Shown: positions 42,629 to 51,342, counted from the stretch's first letter. The stretch is DNA of 64,000 nucleotides from an uncultured Clostridia bacterium (GCA_944386805.1 CALXCO010000004.1:1-64000), one strand, 5' to 3'. Translations and numbers: made by a program. Notes: a model not told the origin generated them from the letters alone.

Positions 42629-44026
42629 ATGAATCTTCCAAAATTGAAAAAGCTGGATGAGAATACCTTCGGCGGGCAGATCACCAAACTGGTCGTGCCG
42701 ATTGTACTCCAAAACCTGCTGAGTGCATCTGTCAATTCCACCGACGTCATCATGCTCAACTTTGTCGGCCAGTCTTCCATCTCCGCAGTCTCGCTCGCCG
42801 CACAGTACACCAGCGTCCTGTTTATGGTATTTTTTGGACTGGGCACCGGCGCCAGTATGCTTTGTGCACAGTATTACGGAAAAGGTGATTATCGGGCAAT
42901 CTCCGCGATTCAGGGAATTGCACTGCGGTTTTCGATGGCAATTTCCACGGTATTCGCCGTCATGGCGCTGACGGCACCCGAACTGATGATGACGCTTTTC
43001 ACCAAAGACCCCGAACTGATTACACTGGGCGCAGGTTATCTGCGGTATTTAAGTGTATCATTCTTCTGCTGTGGAATCATTGAGGTCTATCTGTCGGTTC
43101 TGCGCAGCGTCAGCCGGGTAATGATCAGCACCGCACTGAACACCTTTACCTTTTGCATGAACATTCTGCTCAATGCGGTGTTTATTTTCGGGCTGTTCGG
43201 TGCGCCGAAACTGGGCGCGGCTGGGGTTGCCATTGCGACATCCCTGTCACGGCTGATGGAGCTGGGGCTGTGCATGATCGTTTCGGCCAGGAGCGAACAT
43301 ATCAAGCTGCGCCTTTCGGCGATGTTTATCCGCAACAAACTGCTGTTTCAGGACTTCGTCCGGTTATCACTGCCGGCTTTGGGCAACGATGTGGTATGGG
43401 GCATTGGTTTTTCGATGTACTCGGTCATTATCGGCCATATGAGCTCGGACGCGGTCGCCGCCAATTCATTTGTCGTGGTGGTCCGCAACTTCGGCACGAT
43501 TTTGTGCTTTGGGCTGGGCAATGCAGGCGGCATCCTGCTGGGACAGAAAATCGGTGAAAACCGGATGGAAGAGGCCGCTCTTTATACCAAAAAACTGATG
43601 AAGCTGACCGTTATCACTGGCGCAATCGGCGGACTGATTGTACTGGCGTCGATTCCGATTGTCATGAATTTCGCATCGCTGACGGATACGGGAATGTATT
43701 ATTTGAAGAACATGCTGCTGATCAATACATACTATGTAATGGGGCAGGCAGTCAATACAACGCTGATTGCCGGTGCGTTCCGTGCCGGAGGTGACAGCCG
43801 GTTCGGGTTTTTCTGTGACCTGATCGACATGTGGGGTTATGCAGTGCCGCTGGGATTTTTTGCAGCGTTTGTCCTCAAACTGCCGGTTATGTGGGTATAT
43901 TTTCTGCTGTGCACCGACGAGTTCGTCAAATGGCCGTGGGTCATCCACCACTATCGCAGCGGCAAATGGCTAAAAAATATCACCCGCGACAATCTTTTTG
44001 CCGAACAGACGGCGGAAATTGGCTGA
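42629..44026 (+). CDS. MATE family efflux transporter
   Basis: 465 residues, about 12 helices. QITKLVVPIVLQNLLSASVN at the N-terminus and GASMLCAQYYGKGDYRA are typical of a MATE group in Clostridia. ATG at 42629 with GAGGGA upstream. Fourth of five MATE genes in the window. Substrate unknown. Confidence 0.92.
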   Translation: MNLPKLKKLDENTFGGQITKLVVPIVLQNLLSASVNSTDVIMLNFVGQSSISAVSLAAQYTSVLFMVFFGLGTGASMLCAQYYGKGDYRAISAIQGIALRFSMAISTVFAVMALTAPELMMTLFTKDPELITLGAGYLRYLSVSFFCCGIIEVYLSVLRSVSRVMISTALNTFTFCMNILLNAVFIFGLFGAPKLGAAGVAIATSLSRLMELGLCMIVSARSEHIKLRLSAMFIRNKLLFQDFVRLSLPALGNDVVWGIGFSMYSVIIGHMSSDAVAANSFVVVVRNFGTILCFGLGNAGGILLGQKIGENRMEEAALYTKKLMKLTVITGAIGGLIVLASIPIVMNFASLTDTGMYYLKNMLLINTYYVMGQAVNTTLIAGAFRAGGDSRFGFFCDLIDMWGYAVPLGFFAAFVLKLPVMWVYFLLCTDEFVKWPWVIHHYRSGKWLKNITRDNLFAEQTAEIG

Positions 44027-44121
44027 AGCGGTTTTGGGCAGTTGTACCGGCGAAATGGCTGCAAATATATTTATGATTTGTTGTCTTTTGGCAAACTTTT
44101 CATAAAAGTAAATCTTTCCTC

Positions 44122-44150
44122 TTGATTTTCGCTGCAATATTTGTTATACT
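44122..44150 (+). promoter_or_regulatory. sigma-A promoter of 6S RNA
   Basis: TTGATT, 17 nt, TATACT. The predicted start near 44157 fits the RNA. Confidence 0.85.
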
Positions 44151-44156
44151 GTTCTC

Positions 44157-44365
44157 ACACGAAACAGTAGACATTCTGCCTTGTGCGAGTAAGTGTGGTG
44201 TTTTAAATCCGAACACATTTAAAACGGGAACCGGTCGCCGCATCAGGACTGCAGACCTCCCGGCTTTTGCCGGACGAAGGGAGCGCGAGCGTTGCGGGAT
44301 GGTACCCACCTGCTGAGAAGCGGGTTTATATTCCATGCGACGGCAAGGCGGGTCACTTTAAAAGC
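44157..44365 (+). ncRNA. ssrS: 6S RNA (SsrS)
   Basis: About 200-nt transcript between a consensus promoter and a terminator. A closing stem pairs GCCTTG (about 44178) with CAAGGC (about 44344). Inside are GTGTTTTAAATCCGAACAC, a pattern of Firmicutes 6S RNAs, and a GC-rich apical part (CTCCCGGCTTTTGCCGGACGAAGGGAG). The next gene is tcdA (yrvM), and in Bacillus subtilis 6S-1 RNA lies beside yrvM. 6S RNA mimics an open promoter and sequesters RNA polymerase. A covariance-model search would confirm the class. Confidence 0.72.
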
Positions 44366-44396
44366 AAAAGGCTTCTGCGAAAGCGGAAGCCTTTTT
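44366..44396 (+). terminator. Intrinsic terminator of 6S RNA
   Basis: Stem AAAAGGCTTC/GAAGCCTTTTT. Confidence 0.85.
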
Positions 44397-44435
44397 CATA
44401 TGCTGAAGGATTTTCCAGTAAAGGATGGATGGTAT

Positions 44436-45167
44436 ATGTTGGAAAAATGGCAGGCGCGTCAGGCGCTGCTGCTGGGAGAAGAAAAGATGGCACTGCTGGC
44501 AGAGAAATGTGTGGCAGTCATCGGGCTGGGCGGCGTCGGCGGTGCCTGCGCCGAAGGACTCTGCCGGGCTGGTATTGGCAAAATGATTCTGATGGACCAT
44601 GACGAGGTGGACGAGACCAACATCAACCGCCAGATGATCGCCACCCATGACACAATCGGTATGCCCAAAACCGAGGCCTGTGCACAGCGGCTGCTCTCCA
44701 TCAACCCGCGGCTGGAACTTGTCAAACTCCAGATGTTTTATGGCGCAGATACAGCCGGTCAGCTGTTTGAACAGCATCCGGATTATATTATCGACTGCAT
44801 CGATACCGTCACTGCCAAACTGGACCTCGCTGCCCGCTGCCAGGAAAGCGGGATTCCACTGCTGATGAGCCTGGGAACAGGCAACCGGCTTGACCCGACC
44901 TCTTTCCGGATTGGAAAGATTGAAGAGACGGCCAGCTGCGGTGCCGGCGACGGACTGGCACGGGTCATGCGCCGCGAAACCCGGAAACGGGGGTTGACGG
45001 CATTTGACGTTCTCTATTCGACCGAACCACCTGCAAAGGCTGTTGTTGCAGGTGACGGACGGTATGCGCCCGGTTCGATTGCCTTCTGTCCGCCGGTTGC
45101 CGGTCTGATTGAGGCAGGGTTTGTCGTCCGGAAGCTGGCCGGACTGGACAACAAAAGAAAGGGGTAA
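44436..45167 (+). CDS. tcdA: tRNA threonylcarbamoyladenosine dehydratase
   Basis: 243 residues of the ThiF/MoeB/E1-like fold. The nucleotide-binding loop VIGLGGVGGACAEGL is near residue 30, followed by DHDEVDETNINRQ and the CIDTVTAK segment. MSLGTGNRLDP and the later VLYSTEPP are typical of TcdA (CsdL/YrvM), which cyclises t6A to ct6A at position 37 of ANN-decoding tRNAs using ATP. ATG at 44436 with AAAGGA 10 nt upstream; the longer frame runs through 6S RNA and is not used. Confidence 0.92.
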   Translation: MLEKWQARQALLLGEEKMALLAEKCVAVIGLGGVGGACAEGLCRAGIGKMILMDHDEVDETNINRQMIATHDTIGMPKTEACAQRLLSINPRLELVKLQMFYGADTAGQLFEQHPDYIIDCIDTVTAKLDLAARCQESGIPLLMSLGTGNRLDPTSFRIGKIEETASCGAGDGLARVMRRETRKRGLTAFDVLYSTEPPAKAVVAGDGRYAPGSIAFCPPVAGLIEAGFVVRKLAGLDNKRKG

Positions 45168-45171
45168 ACAG

Positions 45172-45807
45172 ATGAACAGCAAAACGGTAAAAAAACGGAC
45201 GTTCCCTCTGGGAAAACTGGCGGCCTGTCTGCTGACCATCCTTGTGATTGCGCTGTACTTTCCCGTTTACGCACAACCGGGCGTGCATACGTTAGACGGT
45301 GGATTTCTGTCGCTGACCGAAGACGGACAGTATACCGGTTCTGCCGGAACGATCTCACTGGACGGCAGCACCCTTTCGTTTGACAACGGGCTCTCCCCTC
45401 TCACCGTCACCGTTGAGGATGGATTTTACACCGTCATGCAGCAGGAAGAAGTTCTCTATACCGGACGGATGCCAGAGGACAGCGACGACCGCAAAATTTT
45501 AGAGGACGGCACCATCGTCGCTGTCACAGACAGCTCAGACGGTTACCCGCTGCTGCTTTCCCAGATCATCTCACTGTCCCAGGGACAAAACGAAATCCGC
45601 GGTGACCGGCGGCATATGACGGCCGGGATTGCGGGACTGCTGATCTGGATCGCAGACATTCTATTCCCCAACCTGTTTTACCGGGTCGACCCCCGCAGCA
45701 TCGGCGGCAGAGGTGCTCCTTCCGCTACCTATCGCAAAATTCAGCGGGTGATGCGAATTATTCTGCCGCTGTGGGCACTGGTATTTCTGACGCTGTCGCT
45801 GCTCTGA
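45172..45807 (+). CDS. Membrane protein of unknown function
   Basis: 211 residues: one N-terminal helix (about 14-34), an extracytoplasmic beta-rich domain (about 40-140) with repeated Gly/Asp/Thr strands (DGGFLSLTEDGQY, DGSTLSFDNG), then one or two C-terminal helices. ATG at 45172 with AAAGGGG upstream, 4 nt after tcdA, so co-transcribed. No family recognised. Confidence 0.7.
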   Translation: MNSKTVKKRTFPLGKLAACLLTILVIALYFPVYAQPGVHTLDGGFLSLTEDGQYTGSAGTISLDGSTLSFDNGLSPLTVTVEDGFYTVMQQEEVLYTGRMPEDSDDRKILEDGTIVAVTDSSDGYPLLLSQIISLSQGQNEIRGDRRHMTAGIAGLLIWIADILFPNLFYRVDPRSIGGRGAPSATYRKIQRVMRIILPLWALVFLTLSLL

Positions 45808-45860
45808 CAGACAACCGGCAGATAATGCGCTCCGGGCATAAGCAAACTTAACACATAACT

Positions 45861-45910
45861 GGCTCTGTCCGGAATGAACTCTCCGCTGTTCTGTCCGACA
45901 GAGCCTTTTT
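45861..45910 (+). terminator. Intrinsic terminator
   Basis: Stem GGCTCTGTC/GACAGAGCC, then TTTTT. Confidence 0.85.
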
Positions 45911-45938
45911 CTGTATTGGAAAATCTACGGCTGCAATT

Positions 45939-46002
45939 AACAATTCTCAAACAATTCCCAAACGATCGGTAAATATGAATCTGACAGAATAATCAATATA
46001 AC
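45939..46002 (+). promoter_or_regulatory. Response-regulator-type direct repeats and promoter of the two-component operon
   Basis: AACAATTCTCA, AACAATTCCCA and a weaker AACGATCGGTA follow one another with an exact 11-bp period (45939-45971). This is the spacing used by OmpR/PhoB-type regulators. They abut a poor -35 region, 17 bp before TATAAC (45997-46002). The arrangement suggests autoactivation by the adjacent regulator. Confidence 0.6.
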
Positions 46003-46039
46003 GGCTCCGATTGACCGGAGCAAACGGGAGGAAAAGGTT

Positions 46040-46711
46040 ATGGTTCACATTCTTGTCGTAGAAGACGATCTCAAACTGAATCAGGCGATATGCACCTATC
46101 TGAACGACAGCGGATTTTCGGCGAAAGGCTGTCTGTCGGCGACGGCAGCATATGATGAGATGTATAACAGCATTTATGATCTGATTGTCTCAGACATCAT
46201 GATGCCAGAAGTAGACGGGTTTGAATTTGCTGAAACGGTGCGGCGGGTCAATAAGACTATTCCGATTCTGTTCATGTCCGCAAGGGACGACCTTCCTTCC
46301 AAACAGCGAGGATTTCAGCTGGGAATTGACGACTATATGGTCAAACCGATTGAACTGGACGAACTGCTGCTGCGCATCCGGGCACTGCTGCGGCGTGCCA
46401 ATATTGAGATGGAGCGCAGGCTGACGGTTGGGAATCTGACATTGGACGCCGACGCCGTCACAGCCGTGGTTTCCGGTAAGGAAATCCCGGTCACCACCCG
46501 CGAGTTCAATATTCTGTACAAGCTGCTGTCCTATCCGAACAAGACCTTTTCACGCGCCCAGCTGATGGACGAATTCTGGGGCATCGACTCTGAAACCAGC
46601 CTGCGCGCGGTCGACGTCTATATCACCAAACTGCGGGACAAATTTTCCGCCTGCGACGGATTTGAGATCAAAACGGTGCGTGGGTTGGGGTATAAGGCGG
46701 TGTTACGATGA
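46040..46711 (+). CDS. OmpR/PhoB family response regulator
   Basis: 223 residues. Receiver domain with acidic pocket VVEDD, phospho-acceptor in LIVSDIMMPEVDG (about Asp53) and lysine in YMVKPIE; C-terminal winged helix with TTREFNILYKLLSYPNKTFSR and VDVYITKLRDK. ATG at 46040 with GGAGG upstream. Its stop overlaps the start of the histidine kinase (ATGA). It probably binds the 11-bp direct repeats upstream of itself. Confidence 0.95.
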   Translation: MVHILVVEDDLKLNQAICTYLNDSGFSAKGCLSATAAYDEMYNSIYDLIVSDIMMPEVDGFEFAETVRRVNKTIPILFMSARDDLPSKQRGFQLGIDDYMVKPIELDELLLRIRALLRRANIEMERRLTVGNLTLDADAVTAVVSGKEIPVTTREFNILYKLLSYPNKTFSRAQLMDEFWGIDSETSLRAVDVYITKLRDKFSACDGFEIKTVRGLGYKAVLR

Positions 46712-47799
46712 AAACTGCTGACAGATTTTCAGACAACCGGATAAAAAAGGGACTGTTCCCAGTTTCGACCTTTATCCTGTTTTTCGGAATGTTTGCCCTG
46801 CTGACGACGCTGCAGATGATGATGATCGGCGAGGCAATCGACTATAAAAGTCTTCCTCTTCGAAGCAGCCTTTTGGTCATCAGCTTCTGGGTACTGGCGG
46901 CGGTCGGTTCGACACTGATTTCCCGGCTGACCATCAAATACCACTACCAGAAACCGATTGAGGAGTTTTCCAAAGCGGCCCGCAAGGTCGCGTCGGGTGA
47001 TTTTTCGGTCTATCTTCCGCCCAAGCATCCGATGAACAAAACCACCCTGCTCGACGTCCTGTTTATCGATTTCAACAAGATGGTCGAGGAACTGGGCAGC
47101 ATCGAGACACTGAAGACGGATTTTTTCTCGAATGTGTCCCATGAAATCAAAACGCCGCTATCCGTCATCCAGTCCAACGCCGAACTGCTGCAAAAAGCCC
47201 AGCTTTCCGAGCAGCAGCGCCAGGAATCCATTACGACAATTTTACAGGCGACCAAACGGTTATCCACCCTGATTACCAATATGCTCAAGCTCAACAAGCT
47301 GGAAAAACAGGTCATCAAGCCTCTTCCCCAAACCTACGATGTCTGTGATCAGCTGTGCATGTGTGCATTGCAGTTTGAGGACCAGTGGGAAAAGAAACAG
47401 ATTGACTTTGACGCAGAGATTGAGGACAGGGTGATGATCTGCGCAGATGAAGGGCTGCTGGAAATCGTATGGACCAACCTGCTGTCCAATGCGGTCAAGT
47501 TCACGCCGGACGGCGGCAGCATCCATCTGACCCAGACTTCCGACCAGAATACCATCACCGTAACGGTATCCGATACCGGATGCGGGATGGACCAAGAGAC
47601 CATCCGCAAGATTTTTGACAAGTTTTATCAGGGAGATACCTCCCATGCGACCGAAGGCAACGGGCTGGGACTGGCGCTGGTACGGCGGATACTGGAGCTG
47701 TCGGAAGGCAGCATCTCGGTGACCAGTATTCCCGGCAAAGGCAGTACCTTTACCGTCCGGCTCCCGCTCACTCTTTCCGACGAGGTGAACGAGAAATGA
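46708..47799 (+). CDS. Sensor histidine kinase
   Basis: 363 residues. Two N-terminal helices (about 15-40 and 50-75) with almost no extracellular loop, then a HAMP-like segment, HisKA box FFSNVSHEIKTPLSVIQ with the phosphorylated histidine, and ATPase boxes NLLSNAVKFTPDGG (N), DTGCGMD (G1) and GNGLGLALV (G2). The lack of a sensor loop suggests membrane-stress or accessory-protein sensing. Overlaps both neighbours by 4 bp (ATGA), so translation is coupled across three genes. Confidence 0.94.
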   Translation: MKTADRFSDNRIKKGLFPVSTFILFFGMFALLTTLQMMMIGEAIDYKSLPLRSSLLVISFWVLAAVGSTLISRLTIKYHYQKPIEEFSKAARKVASGDFSVYLPPKHPMNKTTLLDVLFIDFNKMVEELGSIETLKTDFFSNVSHEIKTPLSVIQSNAELLQKAQLSEQQRQESITTILQATKRLSTLITNMLKLNKLEKQVIKPLPQTYDVCDQLCMCALQFEDQWEKKQIDFDAEIEDRVMICADEGLLEIVWTNLLSNAVKFTPDGGSIHLTQTSDQNTITVTVSDTGCGMDQETIRKIFDKFYQGDTSHATEGNGLGLALVRRILELSEGSISVTSIPGKGSTFTVRLPLTLSDEVNEK

Positions 47800-48308
47800 C
47801 GCCCTACGTACAATACGAATACCTGAACGTCTCTGCGACGGCAGACAATGCTCCGCTGCTGCTCGACTGTTACGAAAACTTCGGCTGGACACAGGATGAG
47901 CGGCATTTTTCGTCGGATACCGGCCGTACAGTCACCCTCCACCTGAAACGGGATCGAAAAATCATCAATCGGATGGAACTGACCCGGCTGCAGCGGAACT
48001 TTGAAGGATGTTTGCAGGAAATAAAACTGCTGGAACGTTCCAGAAAACAGCTTGCATCGATATGGGCCGCTGTTCTTGCCATTATCGGAACCGCGTTTAT
48101 GGCGGGAGCGGTGTTTGCGGTTACCAATGACCCGCCCCTGTATCCGCTGATGGTGCTGCTGGCCGTGCCGGGATTTGCCGGATGGGTGCTGCCGTATTTT
48201 ATCTATCACCGCCTTTTTGCGCGCCAACACCGCAAGGTTCAGCCGCTGATCGATGCCAAATATCAGGAGATTGACCAGCTGTGCGAAAAAGGGCATGCTC
48301 TCCTCTGA
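47796..48308 (+). CDS. Two-helix membrane protein coupled to the two-component system
   Basis: 170 residues: a cytoplasmic N-terminal part with YENFGWTQDE, a helical region (about 60-85), two membrane helices (about 88-110 and 117-138) and a charged cytoplasmic tail. It overlaps the kinase gene by 4 bp, which makes a role as accessory or target of the two-component system likely. No named family recognised. Confidence 0.75.
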   Translation: MTPYVQYEYLNVSATADNAPLLLDCYENFGWTQDERHFSSDTGRTVTLHLKRDRKIINRMELTRLQRNFEGCLQEIKLLERSRKQLASIWAAVLAIIGTAFMAGAVFAVTNDPPLYPLMVLLAVPGFAGWVLPYFIYHRLFARQHRKVQPLIDAKYQEIDQLCEKGHALL

Positions 48309-48323
48309 AACTGTTTGTACCGG

Positions 48324-48363
48324 ATGCCGTTCAATGGGATTATGCCTGCTGAACGGCATTTTG
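48324..48363 (+). terminator. Intrinsic terminator
   Basis: Stem ATGCCGTTCA/TGAACGGCAT, short TTTT. Confidence 0.65.
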
Positions 48364-48448
48364 CTGTCCAAACAGCGTATCCAGCCCTGATGCAACCGGA
48401 ATAAACACCGATGGAAAGTCTGGTTGCGCGGATGGAAACCGGGACTGG

Positions 48449-48477
48449 TAGACCTTTTGACCGGCGGATGGTATAAT
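48449..48477 (+). promoter_or_regulatory. sigma-A promoter of the XRE regulator
   Basis: TAGACC, 17 nt, TATAAT. Confidence 0.65.
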
Positions 48478-48508
48478 AAAGGCAGGAAAAGAGAAGGAGG
48501 ACTTCAAT

Positions 48509-49060
48509 ATGACGTTCGGAGAAAAATTGCAGCTGCTCAGAAAATCCAAAGGCTGGACACAGGAACAGCTCGCTGCCCAGATCGGTATCTCCCGACAAGC
48601 GCTCTCTAAATGGGAATCCGATACCGCAATGCCGGACACCGAAAATGTCGTCCGGCTGAGCAGACTGTTTGCGGTCTCGACAGATTACCTGCTGCTAGAC
48701 GACTACGATACTCAACCTCCCCAGTCCCCACAGGTGCCCTCTCCCGGTAGCAATCGACCGTCTGCACACCTGATTCGCCTGATTGCTGGCGGTGCCGCCA
48801 GCGGCCTTTCTGTGGTCATTCTGCTGGTGCTTGGAGTGCTCAGTTCGATCTATCCGTGCGTTTACTCTATTTCGCCTGCCGGAGTGGAATGGACCAGGGT
48901 TTATACCGGTCTGTCGGGATTTCTCAAAACCCATCATCTGGAATGGTTTTTCTGGCTGTGGTGCGCCGTTCTGGTGGGTGGTGTCTGCGTAATGGTGTAC
49001 GACCGGCTGTGGCCAAAGCTCCGGCAGCTCTGGCAGATGATTCGATCAGAACGAAAATAA
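48509..49060 (+). CDS. XRE-family regulator with membrane domain
   Basis: 183 residues. N-terminal helix-turn-helix (LQLLRKSKGWTQEQLAAQIGISRQALSKWE, about 8-37; residues 1-70 in all), a Pro/Ser linker, then two membrane helices (about 92-115 and 145-165). Such membrane-tethered XRE proteins are common in Clostridia and may sense envelope state. ATG at 48509 with GAAGGAGG upstream. Monocistronic. Confidence 0.88.
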   Translation: MTFGEKLQLLRKSKGWTQEQLAAQIGISRQALSKWESDTAMPDTENVVRLSRLFAVSTDYLLLDDYDTQPPQSPQVPSPGSNRPSAHLIRLIAGGAASGLSVVILLVLGVLSSIYPCVYSISPAGVEWTRVYTGLSGFLKTHHLEWFFWLWCAVLVGGVCVMVYDRLWPKLRQLWQMIRSERK

Positions 49061-49069
49061 TGCAAGATA

Positions 49070-49099
49070 AAACGGTCAGGCGGCAAAACCTGACCGTTT
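49070..49099. terminator. Bidirectional terminator
   Basis: Stem AAACGGTCAGG/CCTGACCGTTT, T-rich on both sides; shared by the XRE gene and folC. Confidence 0.8.
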
Positions 49100-49106
49100 G
49101 ACTTTT

Positions 49107-50390
49107 TTAGTCAATATTATTCAGCTGTGCGCGGCAGTCAGCCGCAAGGTAAAGCGACCCGCAGATGACCAGCGCCCGCTCCTCTTCCCGTGCAAGCTCC
49201 AGTGCCCGGCTAAGCCCCTCTTTCCAGTCATCGACAACCCGGACATCTTTACAGCCCGTTCGGGCAGCAGCCGCTGTCTCTTCGGCAGACGCGGTGCGAG
49301 GATTGTCCACTGTAACCGTGATGATCTTTTCGGCGAGCGGCGCAATCACGCCCAACGCGTCGCCGAAATCCTTGTCCCGCAGCATTCCGGCAAGCAGCAC
49401 CGGGCGTTTGTCACCCAGAAGCGGAGGGAGACTCTCTTTCAGTGCATTCATGCCATGGAGGTTATGCGCGCCGTCGATAATGACCGGCGGTGTCTTGCGC
49501 ACCAGTTCCAGCCGGCAGGGGAAAAATACCTGCGCAATTCCCTTTTCAATCGCCTGTTCATCCAGCCCCAGCATCTTTCCGCCGGTGATCGCTGTCACCG
49601 CATTTTTGACCTGATACCGTCCCAGAAGCGGCAGTGTATAGGTGTGCCCACCATATTGGAATACCGTCCCGGACAGCCCTTCCGACAGAATCTCCACGTC
49701 CCGCAGACTGGGGATAACCAGCTCCGAGCCTGTTTCGGCGCACCGTTCCATGACGGCCGCCATCGCCTCAGGCGGCTGCTCAGGGTACAGCAGAGCCGGA
49801 TTGCCCTTGATGATGGCGGATTTATCCTTTGCAATCTCTGCCGGTGTATCGCCGAGGACGGCGGTGTGGTCCAGGCCAATCCCCATAATCACCGACAGAG
49901 CCGGCGGCGGCAGGCAACAGGTCGCGTCATGCTGTCCGCCGATTCCCGCCTCAATGACCGCCGCATCGCAGCCCTGCTGCTCAAACCACAGCATTGCAAG
50001 CCCAAAATCCAGAATAAATTCGTTGACCGGCGTTCCTTCCCGCTCCATTTCCTCCACTGCTCCGGCTGCCATTTCGACCAGCTGTGCAAGAGCCTGAGGC
50101 GGTATCATCTCCCGGTCAATCTGAATCCGCTCCCGGAATTCCAACACATACGGCGAGATAAACAGCCCAGTTTTGCACCCGGACGCGGTCAGCATCGAAG
50201 ACAGCATCGCGGCGGCAGAGCCTTTGCCGTTGGTGCCGGTGATATGGACCAGACGAAGGCCGCGGCCGGGATTTCCAAGTTTGTGCAGAAAAGCCGCCGC
50301 ACGGGAAGAAGCTTCGTCCCCTTCCAATCGCAGACGCGGCCGCGCGTGGATATATTCAATTGCCTGCTGAAAAGTCAGTGTACTGTTCAT
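49107..50390 (-). CDS. folC: Folylpolyglutamate synthase/dihydrofolate synthase
   Basis: 427 residues of the Mur-ligase fold. P-loop HITGTNGKGSAAAML near residue 48, then GLFISPYVLEFRERI, and GIDGAHN-like IIDGAHNLHG in the C-terminal domain. It adds glutamate to dihydropteroate and to folates, which also retains folates taken up by FolT (36785-37405). ATG at 50390 with AAGGAAGG upstream. The long plus-strand frame across it is a shadow. Confidence 0.95.
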   Translation of the reverse strand: MNSTLTFQQAIEYIHARPRLRLEGDEASSRAAAFLHKLGNPGRGLRLVHITGTNGKGSAAAMLSSMLTASGCKTGLFISPYVLEFRERIQIDREMIPPQALAQLVEMAAGAVEEMEREGTPVNEFILDFGLAMLWFEQQGCDAAVIEAGIGGQHDATCCLPPPALSVIMGIGLDHTAVLGDTPAEIAKDKSAIIKGNPALLYPEQPPEAMAAVMERCAETGSELVIPSLRDVEILSEGLSGTVFQYGGHTYTLPLLGRYQVKNAVTAITGGKMLGLDEQAIEKGIAQVFFPCRLELVRKTPPVIIDGAHNLHGMNALKESLPPLLGDKRPVLLAGMLRDKDFGDALGVIAPLAEKIITVTVDNPRTASAEETAAAARTGCKDVRVVDDWKEGLSRALELAREEERALVICGSLYLAADCRAQLNNID

Positions 50391-50534
50391 ATGATCCTTC
50401 CTTTGCCGACAGTGCAGCGTCAGTTTTGTCCTCAGAATAAAAAAGTTTGCCGGACTTTACCAGTATAACATATTTTTTGCCGGATTGCATTATTCTGTCA
50501 AAAACAGGGCATATTCTTTGTGTAAAAATGTCCC

Positions 50535-50563
50535 TTTACAAGCGAATCTGAATATGGTATAAT
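50535..50563 (+). promoter_or_regulatory. sigma-A promoter of the flavin reductase operon
   Basis: TTTACA, 17 nt, TATAAT. Confidence 0.85.
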
Positions 50564-50574
50564 TTTCACAGTGA

Positions 50575-50591
50575 TTTAGAATTATTCTAAA
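50575..50591. promoter_or_regulatory. PerR/Fur-type box
   Basis: TTTAGAATTATTCTAAA, a perfect 8-1-8 palindrome. It differs at two symmetric positions from the PerR consensus TTATAATNATTATAA. It covers about +5 to +21 of the promoter, where a repressor would block transcription. Confidence 0.65.
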
Positions 50592-50594
50592 TTT

Positions 50595-50627
50595 ATTGAC
50601 AGCATGTTTTTTATTCCCGCTGTCAAT
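50595..50627 (+). promoter_or_regulatory. Leader hairpin before the flavin reductase gene
   Basis: ATTGACAGC/GCTGTCAAT with a 15-nt loop in the untranslated leader. Its role is unknown; it might stabilise the mRNA. Confidence 0.45.
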
Positions 50628-50668
50628 CCTTTGGGGTCATAACCGACATTGTACAGGAGGCGATATAC

Positions 50669-51178
50669 ATGGACGCAACGGTACTTTTTGATCTTTCTTA
50701 TGGCGTGTACGTGGTTACAACCTGGGACGAAGGACGGGCTGTCGGCTGTATTGCCAACAGTGTTATGCAGATCACAGCATCTCCGATGACCATTGCAGTC
50801 AGTATGAACAAAGACAACTATACCTACGACTGTTTGAAACGGGCAGATAAATTTGCCATTTCTATTCTGGCAGAACAGAGCAAACCGCGGATTATCGGCG
50901 CATTCGGATTTAAATCGGCTGCCGACCCGAAGGTCGAAAAATTTGCCGAAGTCGATCAGCGTCTGGTCAACAACCTGCCGGCAGTTGCAGACAGCTGCGG
51001 CGTTATCACCTGCCGTCTGATTGATTCGCACGACTGCGGCACCCACACTATCTTTATCGGTGAGGTAACCGGAGCAGAACGGTTCTCGAACGCTACTCCG
51101 ATGACCTATTCATATTATCACCGGGTTATCAAGGGAAAGAGCCCCAAAAACGCTCCGACCTATCAACCAGGAAAATAA
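50669..51178 (+). CDS. Flavin reductase-domain protein (HMW-rubredoxin flavin part)
   Basis: 169 residues of the FMN-binding flavin reductase-like split barrel. It has [14 protein letters not shown] at the start, then [20 protein letters not shown] and AISIL, then HTIFIGEV. In many anaerobes this domain is fused to rubredoxin as high-molecular-weight rubredoxin, an electron donor to flavodiiron oxygen and NO reductases. Here the rubredoxin is a separate gene 16 nt downstream. ATG at 50669 with AGGAGG upstream. The PerR-like box supports a role in oxidative stress defence. Confidence 0.9.
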   Translation: MDATVLFDLSYGVYVVTTWDEGRAVGCIANSVMQITASPMTIAVSMNKDNYTYDCLKRADKFAISILAEQSKPRIIGAFGFKSAADPKVEKFAEVDQRLVNNLPAVADSCGVITCRLIDSHDCGTHTIFIGEVTGAERFSNATPMTYSYYHRVIKGKSPKNAPTYQPGK

Positions 51179-51194
51179 ACAGGAGGAAATGAAC

Positions 51195-51326
51195 ATGGAA
51201 GCAAAATATGTATGCACCGTATGTGGTTACGTTTACGACGGCGACATTCCTTTTGAGGAACTGGGCGACGATTATGTCTGCCCTCTGTGCGGCGTAGGCA
51301 AAGACATGTTTGAAAAACAGGACTGA
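51195..51326 (+). CDS. Minimal rubredoxin
   Basis: 43 residues. The two iron-binding pairs are present ([10 protein letters not shown] and [11 protein letters not shown]). The loop between them is about 9 residues shorter than in free rubredoxins (about 52 residues), like the rubredoxin-like domain of rubrerythrins and HMW rubredoxins. ATG at 51195 with AGGAGG upstream. It is a one-electron carrier for its flavoprotein neighbour. Confidence 0.93.
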   Translation: MEAKYVCTVCGYVYDGDIPFEELGDDYVCPLCGVGKDMFEKQD

Positions 51327-51342
51327 TTTTTTCCTGTTTCGG

